DNA of 8,906 nt from Fluviicola sp. (GTDB lineage Bacteria > Bacteroidota > Bacteroidia > Flavobacteriales_D > Crocinitomicaceae): contig NZ_JASLCN010000279.1 in assembly GCF_030151805.1 (NCBI RefSeq), positions 1-8,906 of the forward strand, read 5' to 3'. Each line of letters begins with the position of its first letter. Position 1 is the first letter of the stretch. Below the pieces are notes generated by a model. That model ran no database searches. It had not been told where the DNA came from and was given only the letters and a program-made list of their open reading frames with translations. The position numbers and the translations under genes were made by a program. Positions 1 through 5,500 of the stretch are shown here, piece after piece.

Positions 1-267
1 AAACCAATGAATCAGTTCTTCTTTATTCTGGCGAAGTTTGTTTGCAATCTCTTTGAGAAAGAGAACACGTTTCTCTATTGAAATCCGGCGGTAGGTCTCA
101 AATGCATTTTTTGCTTTTTCCAGCGCGTCATCTACCTCTTCGGCAGTTGCCTGGTGAAAAGCCATTTCAAACGGTTTGTTTGTTGTTGGATCTATTCCAA
201 AAAAAACATGGTTACCAAGAGCACTTTCCTGATAACCAATGTGATTTCGACCTGAATACCGGTTCAT
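1..267 (-). CDS. NADP-type aldehyde dehydrogenase, N-terminal fragment (3' end outside window)
   Basis: The 89 visible residues begin MNRYSGRNHIGYQESALGNH and match the N-terminus of the aldehyde dehydrogenase (NADP+) / alpha-ketoglutarate-semialdehyde dehydrogenase-like branch. In that branch a 'G.n.IG...SA.G...F...dP.T....e..F..AT.eEVd.A...A..AF..YR' pattern precedes the Rossmann NAD(P)-binding fold. Here it is followed by the usual helix carrying the R-I-S-I-E-K-R-V-L-F-L-K-E-I-A segment. Full-length members are about 500 residues, so roughly 400 residues, including the catalytic Cys and Glu and the cofactor site, lie beyond the left edge. Substrate cannot be decided from this part; a cytoplasmic enzyme oxidising a semialdehyde to an acid is the family role. 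The start at 267 is fixed by the family N-terminus and by a strong AGGAGG eight bases upstream. The gene begins three bases after the purS stop, so co-transcription is likely. Family assignment is fairly secure, substrate is not. Confidence 0.85.
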   Translation of the reverse strand, partial: MNRYSGRNHIGYQESALGNHVFFGIDPTTNKPFEMAFHQATAEEVDDALEKAKNAFETYRRISIEKRVLFLKEIANKLRQNKEELIHWF

Positions 268-270
268 GGC

Positions 271-522
271 TTACGCCTCCTCTACAGTATAAGAATAGCT
301 TTCCATGATTTGGTTTGCAAGTAATTTCTTACAAGCCAATTCTACTTTCTCAGTTGCTGCTTCTTTTGAAGGTGCATCCACGAAAAGTCGTACGTGTCTT
401 CCAACCCGCACACCTGTAATTTCAGGCAAGCCAATTGTCGGCATACTGTTAGTAACTGCTTTCCCTTGTGGGTCTAACAATGCCTCTAATGGCATCACAT
501 CGATTTCAGCTTTGAATTTCAT
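271..522 (-). CDS. purS: Phosphoribosylformylglycinamidine synthase subunit PurS
   Basis: This 83-residue protein has the PurS pattern: an MKFKAEIDVMP first beta strand, then 'LLDPQGKAV' followed by a short helix, a 'VRVGRHVRLFVDAP' strand pair, and a helix with 'ACKKLLANQIMESY'. The length agrees with the family (about 80-90). PurS is the small structural subunit that, with PurQ (glutaminase) and small-type PurL, forms the FGAM synthase complex of de novo purine synthesis; it bridges PurL and PurQ in the cytoplasm. The frame stays open back to an ATG at 582, but the extra 20 residues (MYFCTCYYHL...) are unlike the family and would lie within pssA, so the start at 522 is chosen. It overlaps the end of pssA by 17 bases, which suggests translational coupling, and runs into the aldehyde dehydrogenase with a 3-base gap. 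purL and purQ are not in view. A stand-alone PurS implies that this genome uses the multi-subunit rather than the fused long-form enzyme. Confidence 0.93.
   Translation of the reverse strand: MKFKAEIDVMPLEALLDPQGKAVTNSMPTIGLPEITGVRVGRHVRLFVDAPSKEAATEKVELACKKLLANQIMESYSYTVEEA
276..281 (-). promoter_or_regulatory. Strong Shine-Dalgarno of the aldehyde dehydrogenase, inside the end of purS
   Basis: On the minus strand the last purS codons spell GAGGAGGCG before its TAA, giving a perfect AGGAGG eight bases upstream of the dehydrogenase ATG at 267. It decides that start. Such a perfect site stands out because the other genes of this window, in line with Bacteroidota in general, have weak or no Shine-Dalgarno sequences. 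Confidence 0.7.
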
Positions 523-1318
523 GCGTTCGATTTTTTCGAAGAATGTGTTGAATAAATGATAATAACAGGTACAAAAGTACAATAATTGGAATGGACCAAA
601 TCAATAAAGTTGAAATAAGTATTCCACAACTTATTAAGAAAATGTATCTGATTTCATTCCCTTTCCATTTGAAAGACTTGAATTTCAAAGCAAAAAGCGG
701 CAATTCAGCCACCAATAAAAGCGACATAACGACCACAATCGGAATCAAAACCACCGGTTGAATCAACCACATAATCAGATCATGCTCCCAACCCGTTGTT
801 CCTCCGTATTTTGATAACAACAACGGAAACGCCATGAAAAAGATGGTATTTGCCGGAGTTGGCAACCCAATGAATGATTCGGATTGACGCGTATCAATGT
901 TGAATTTTGCCAGGCGGAACATGGAAAAGAACGGAATGATAAGTGCCACAAAGGGGAGTTTATTGCTTAAATCCGCATTAACCAAATTATAAAGCTCAAC
1001 ATTCATGAACAGATTTAACATTGCAGTTGATTGAGCAATGTCAATGTTTTTTTGTTGAATTAATATCAGAACAAACATAATAATCCCCGGCGCCAATCCA
1101 AACGAAATCATATCCGCCAAAGAATCCAGTTGTTTTCCCAGTTCTCCTTGTTGTTTTAAAAGTCGTGCTAAAAACCCGTCGAAAAAGTCCAGTACTGCTG
1201 CCAGGAAAATGAAATAAGGTGCGATATCAATTCTACCTGCAAATGCTAAAATGATGGCAAAAATTCCACAGAGCATGTTACTAGCAGTAAATAAATTAGG
1301 GATATTGAACATTTTCAT
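506..1318 (-). CDS. pssA: CDP-diacylglycerol--serine O-phosphatidyltransferase (phosphatidylserine synthase)
   Basis: This 270-residue integral membrane protein carries the complete CDP-alcohol phosphatidyltransferase signature D-x2-DG-x2-AR-x8-G-x3-D-x3-D at residues 44-69: Asp44, Asp47-Gly48, Ala51-Arg52, Gly61, Asp65, Asp69. All four metal/CDP-binding Asp are present. Several hydrophobic segments surround it, about six to eight in total, at roughly residues 9-27, 33-46, 73-90, 120-137, 150-170, 180-205 and 222-262. The N-terminal 'IPNLFTASNMLCGI' is typical of PssA of the Bacteroidota and Gram-positives (subclass II). The enzyme transfers phosphatidyl from CDP-diacylglycerol to serine, the first step to phosphatidylethanolamine. 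The PssA subtype rests on overall similarity; a related enzyme such as phosphatidylglycerophosphate synthase is less likely given the N-terminus and length. The length is slightly above the usual 230-250, mostly through a loop near residues 90-115 and a basic C-terminal tail. No clear Shine-Dalgarno precedes the ATG; a Met two codons later is an alternative start. Confidence 0.9.
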   Translation of the reverse strand: MKMFNIPNLFTASNMLCGIFAIILAFAGRIDIAPYFIFLAAVLDFFDGFLARLLKQQGELGKQLDSLADMISFGLAPGIIMFVLILIQQKNIDIAQSTAMLNLFMNVELYNLVNADLSNKLPFVALIIPFFSMFRLAKFNIDTRQSESFIGLPTPANTIFFMAFPLLLSKYGGTTGWEHDLIMWLIQPVVLIPIVVVMSLLLVAELPLFALKFKSFKWKGNEIRYIFLISCGILISTLLIWSIPIIVLLYLLLSFIQHILRKNRTHEIQS

Positions 1319-1361
1319 CGGGGTAATGAATATTTTGTTAGTTTAAATCTTTCGAAAAGGT

Positions 1362-1395
1362 GTAAATTTACGCTTCGATTTGATCAATATTACAA
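1362..1395 (-). promoter_or_regulatory. Candidate Bacteroidota-type promoter for pssA-purS-aldehyde dehydrogenase
   Basis: The 138-base gap between the divergent pssA and PorV-family genes is A/T-rich. On the minus strand TAAATTTA (1370-1363) resembles the Bacteroidota -7 element TAnnTTTG with one mismatch. A TTG (1395-1393) lies 22 bases upstream, inside the spacing allowed for the -33 element. This would place transcription start near 1355 and give a leader of about 35-40 bases. The -7 candidate is a perfect 10-base palindrome (1362-1371), so it reads the same on the plus strand. On that strand, however, the nearest upstream TTG (1335-1337) is 25 bases away, and I find no better plus-strand promoter. 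This is a pattern match only. Confidence 0.25.
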
Positions 1396-1441
1396 CCAAT
1401 TGCACAATTTTTTATAAAAGATGCAGTTAATAGCATTCGTG

Positions 1442-1446
1442 AGGAA
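1442..1446 (+). promoter_or_regulatory. Ribosome binding site selecting the PorV-family start at 1457
   Basis: AGGAA, preceded by a G, ends ten bases before the ATG at 1457. The in-frame ATG at 1421 has only an AAAAG directly against it and would add a 12-residue extension ahead of an otherwise well-formed signal peptide. The downstream ATG is therefore preferred. Confidence 0.5.
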
Positions 1447-1456
1447 CTTAAATACT

Positions 1457-2563
1457 ATGAGATTTTACCTAATTGTTTGCATCTTTTGTTGCACCTTCTT
1501 TTCGTTTGGACAAGGTTCTCTGGCTCCGAAATATTCCAATGAATTTTTAGCGATCGGTATTGGCGCCGAAGCACTTGGACTTTCCAATGCGGTTGTTGCT
1601 CAGACAAGCGGTGTAAATAGCGGATACTGGAATCCTGCAGGATTGACAAGAACCAACAAATGGCTGGATATCGGCTTGATGCACTCGGAATATTTTGCGG
1701 GAATTGCCAAATATGATTATTTAGGACTAGCACATCAGATAGATGAAAAAAGCGCCGTAGGACTTTCTGTGATCCGTTTTGCAGTAGATGACATTCCAAA
1801 CACCACGCAGCTGATCGACAACGAAGGAAAAATAGATTACGATAAGATCACCACTTTTACAGCAGCAGATTACGCCTTTTTATTTTCCTATGCCCGTAAA
1901 ACAAAAATTCCGGGACTTTCCTTGGGAGGAAATTTCAAAGTCATCTACCGGAAAGTCGGAAATTTTGCAAAATCCTGGGGCTTCGGTTTGGATGCCGGAT
2001 TGACCTATGAAAAAAGTGATCGGTTGAAATTCGGAGCTGTAATCCGTGATATCACTTCGACTTTTAATGCCTGGATTTTCACCCTTGATGATCAGACGAA
2101 ACAAGTCTTTACACTTACCGGAAACGAAATTCCCCGAAACGGACTGGAATTAACACTTCCCAGAATTATTTTAGGAACTTACTACAAGCAGCCACTCGGA
2201 AAGAAAGGAATTTATGTCTCGGGAGAAGTGGATTTGGACATTACAACGGATGGTAAACGAAATACGATTTTGAAAACCAATGTCGTCAGTTTCGATCCGC
2301 ACTTCGGAATCGCATTCGGCTTCAAAGACCTGGTAACTTTGAGAGGTGGAATTTCCAACATGCAGTATATCAAAAATTTCGATGACTCAAAGAAGTTAAC
2401 CATCCAACCAAATATTGGAATCGGATTACATATTAAAGCCGTATATTTAGATTATGCTTTTACAGATATCGGTGATGCTTCAACGGCACTGTATTCACAT
2501 GTTATCTCCTTGCGTTTGGCATTGAATAAACCTAAAAACGCTGCTGTAAAAACAGATGAATAA
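1457..2563 (+). CDS. PorV/PorQ-family outer-membrane beta-barrel protein (T9SS-associated)
   Basis: From ATG 1457 the product has 368 residues with a signal peptide: Arg2, a hydrophobic core up to Phe17, and likely cleavage after Gln19 (SFGQ|GS). The mature N-terminus has the family hallmark 'FLAIGIGAEALGLSNAVVAQ', then 'GVNSGYWNPAGL', the plug/first-strand motif shared by PorV, PorQ and FadL-like barrels. Alternating strand-turn segments follow (for example 'LGLAHQIDEKSAVGLSVIRF', 'FGAVIRDITSTF', 'VTLRGGISNMQYI', 'IGIGLHIKAVYLDYAF'). The last strand 'HVISLRLALN' is followed by a charged tail. Known role of the family: PorV is the outer-membrane shuttle that receives T9SS cargo and presents it to the sortase PorU; PorQ belongs to the same attachment complex. 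This protein looks like a paralogue rather than canonical PorV, because it sits in an operon (9-base gap) with a PorU-like giant. The inferred role is therefore a dedicated partner of that protein in the outer membrane. Substrate binding cannot be read from sequence. Confidence 0.82.
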   Translation: MRFYLIVCIFCCTFFSFGQGSLAPKYSNEFLAIGIGAEALGLSNAVVAQTSGVNSGYWNPAGLTRTNKWLDIGLMHSEYFAGIAKYDYLGLAHQIDEKSAVGLSVIRFAVDDIPNTTQLIDNEGKIDYDKITTFTAADYAFLFSYARKTKIPGLSLGGNFKVIYRKVGNFAKSWGFGLDAGLTYEKSDRLKFGAVIRDITSTFNAWIFTLDDQTKQVFTLTGNEIPRNGLELTLPRIILGTYYKQPLGKKGIYVSGEVDLDITTDGKRNTILKTNVVSFDPHFGIAFGFKDLVTLRGGISNMQYIKNFDDSKKLTIQPNIGIGLHIKAVYLDYAFTDIGDASTALYSHVISLRLALNKPKNAAVKTDE

Positions 2564-2572
2564 GAAGAGCCT

Positions 2573-5500
2573 ATGAAAAAACTCTACTTAATACTACTTA
2601 CGCTTCTACCTTTCGTTTTTGCATGGAGTCAGCCATATGGAAATGAGTGGATTGATTTTTCTCAAAAGTATTACAGTTTCAAAATCACTCAAAACGGGCT
2701 CTACAAAGTTGATTATGCCACATTAAATGCCAATAGCATTCCTGTTTCAGGAGTAAATCCGGCAAGTTTTCAAGTTTTCGGAAAAGACAAAGAAGTTCCT
2801 GTTTATATGATTGACGGAGGTGACAATTCCTTTGATCCGGGAGATTACTTCTTGTTTTATGCCTATCGTAACGACGGCTGGCTCGATTCAGTCATGTATC
2901 CTGATCCTGCAGTGATGGGGAATCCCGGATTCAGTTTGGTCAGCGATACCCTTACGTATTTTTTTTCCTGGAAAAATGCCGGGAATGGTCTTCGTTTCAC
3001 ATTACAACCAGATCAAAACTATTCCAATTATTCACCAAGTGCTTTCGTCAGATCCGAATACCGGACAAACTTTTCCAATTCTTATTGCGAAGGACTTGTT
3101 GAAGGTCAGGCATCCGGCTCTATTTATTCCCGGGGAGAAGGTTACGGATACACAGAACTCAGTACGGTTTCAACCGATGTTTCCGCTGATATTCCCATAC
3201 CAACTCCGGCTGTTTTTACCGGAGCTGGCGCACTTCCGGTAAAAATAGAATGCCGTGTTTCCTCCAATTCGTACGGAAGCTTCAATAATCCGCTGGGACA
3301 CAATCATCACGTCAAACTCTCTTTCGGAACAGGAAACTTATTAATCAAAGACACCAGTTTCGTAGGATATTACCAGGTTAAAACAAACTCTGTTTTTGCT
3401 GCTTCTGACCTGACGAACGGAACAACGAATATTCATCATGAAATTATTGCAGATCTGAATGTTTCTGTTGACCGGCAGATATTTACCTATGCAGCTCTTT
3501 CCTATCCCAGAATCCCAAGTAGCGGCGGTCAGGGATTTGATCGTTTTTTTGTACAGAACGGAACGCTTAAAAGTCGTGTAGATCTTGCAAATTATGCAGG
3601 AGCCGCACCTTTGGTTTTAAGCTTCGGCTCGGTTCCGCGATTTGAAATACCCACTGTTGGCGGAGGGTTACTTCAATTCATTGTTCCAAACCATCCCACC
3701 AAAAGCGAAACCGAAGTGTTGGTGGTTGACATGAACGCAGCACTGAGCATCCATTCGATGCAAGCTGTAAACGGATCAGGAACATTCACAGATTTCAGCG
3801 CCATGAACCTTGATTCTGCATTGATTTTCGTGTACCATCCTGTACTTGCAAGCGGAACTGATTCTTACGTTAATTACCGGACTTCTCTTGCCGGTGGAGC
3901 ACACCATGTTATTAAAGCGAATATTGAAGAATTATACCTGCAATTCGGGGGCGGAGTTATTAAACACCCTGTTTCCATTCGCAGATTTGTCAATTTCATT
4001 TACGGAAACAGCGCTCAAAAACCCGAAGGATTGTTCTTAATTGGTAAAGGAGTTGCCGTTGCAGAAACAAGAAGCAGTCCACCGAACTATGTTCATTGCC
4101 TCGTACCTCCTCTTGGACTTCCGGCAAGTGATATCGCAATTACTGCGGGTTTAATTCCTCAATTCAAATGGACACCACTTGTCCCGACAGGCCGTATTTC
4201 TGTTATGACCAATCTGGAGTTGGAGAACTATCTTTCAAAGATCATCCAGTATGAAGCTCTTCAAAGTAATCTGGGGTTGAATTTTGCCGAAACCATGAAT
4301 TGGCAGAAACAGATTCTGCATTTCGTAGGAGGTTCCGATGCTTTGCAACAGGGCTTATTTCAAAGCTTCATGAACGGGATGAAAATCATTGCTGAAGACA
4401 CCATTTTTGCGGGAAAGGTTACCAATTACTTTAAAACTTCCAGTAATCCGCTCGACCCGAATGTTGTTAACAGTGTTACTCAAAAAATTGAAGACGGGGT
4501 TTCGATCATGAATTTTTTCGGGCATGCAGCTGCTTCAAATAATGGTTTTGAGATCAACATTGACGATCCCAGCAACTGGAACAACTCCGGAAAGTATCCG
4601 ATCATCATTGGAAACTCCTGTTACAACGGGAACATTTTTAAAACAGGTACTTCTACTTCTGAAAACTTCGTGAATATTCCCAATGAGGGAGCCATTGCAT
4701 TTCTATCAACTATTTCAGTCGGGTACGACTCCCCTCTTGCGATTTATTCAACCGAACTTTACAGGGAATTTTCCTACAAAAATTACCGTCACACCTTTGG
4801 TGATCAGATCAAAAACACGATCTATCACTTGCAGCAGATTTACAGCAACTTAGCAATCGGAAGTGTTTACTACGAATCCACATGTACGCAAATGACACTG
4901 CATGGCGATCCGATGATCAAAGTAAACGGAAGCAAAAAGCCTGAAATTGACATTCCCGTTTCAGGAATTAAATTAACTCCGAACAATGTCAATTTAGCAG
5001 TAGACAGCATTGAACTGACATTTACGGTCCGAAACCTCGGAACTTCGATTAAAACGCCGGTTTATGTTGAAATCAGACGCGATTTTCCGGGAAGCAACGT
5101 GGATTCTGTCAAATCATTGTTTATTTCACACTTAAACTATGATACGACCATTACAAAAAAATTCCCGCTTCAGGCTGCAATCAGCGCCGGAGTAAACAGC
5201 TTCACCATTACAGCAGATATTCCAAATGTTTACGCGGAGGAATACGAGGAAATTAACAATAACCGTGCTACAGCTAATTTCTTCCTGAACATCGATGGAA
5301 TGCTTCCTGTCTGGCCTTACAATTATGCTGTCATTCCGTACGATACAGTAACGGTAAAAGCCAGTACGATCAATCCGATTGCAAAAATGAATACGTATTT
5401 GTTTGAGCTCGACACGACTGATACTTATAATAGTCCGCAATTAAGGAAATTCTCCGTTACCGGTTTGGGAGGTGTCAAACAAGTAGCACCGAATCAATGG

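Noticed and set aside
78..559. Plus-strand open frames across the aldehyde dehydrogenase and purS region.
   Set aside because: They are opposite two genes with clear family matches, and their translations look like random sequence.
523..582. Longer purS start at 582 adding 20 residues.
   Set aside because: The extension is hydrophobic and aromatic-rich, unlike PurS N-termini. The known first strand begins at the Met encoded at 522.
1421..1456. Longer start for the PorV-family protein, which would place an LIVC lipobox-like motif at residues 17-20.
   Set aside because: The hydrophobic core before that Cys would be only about five residues, and the start has no usable ribosome binding site. 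ATG 1457 has both a site and a normal signal peptide.
2959..2966. Run of eight T (and eight A at 199-206) as a possible phase-variation tract.
   Set aside because: The reading frames are intact, runs of this length are common in A/T-rich genomes, and nothing else suggests contingency switching.
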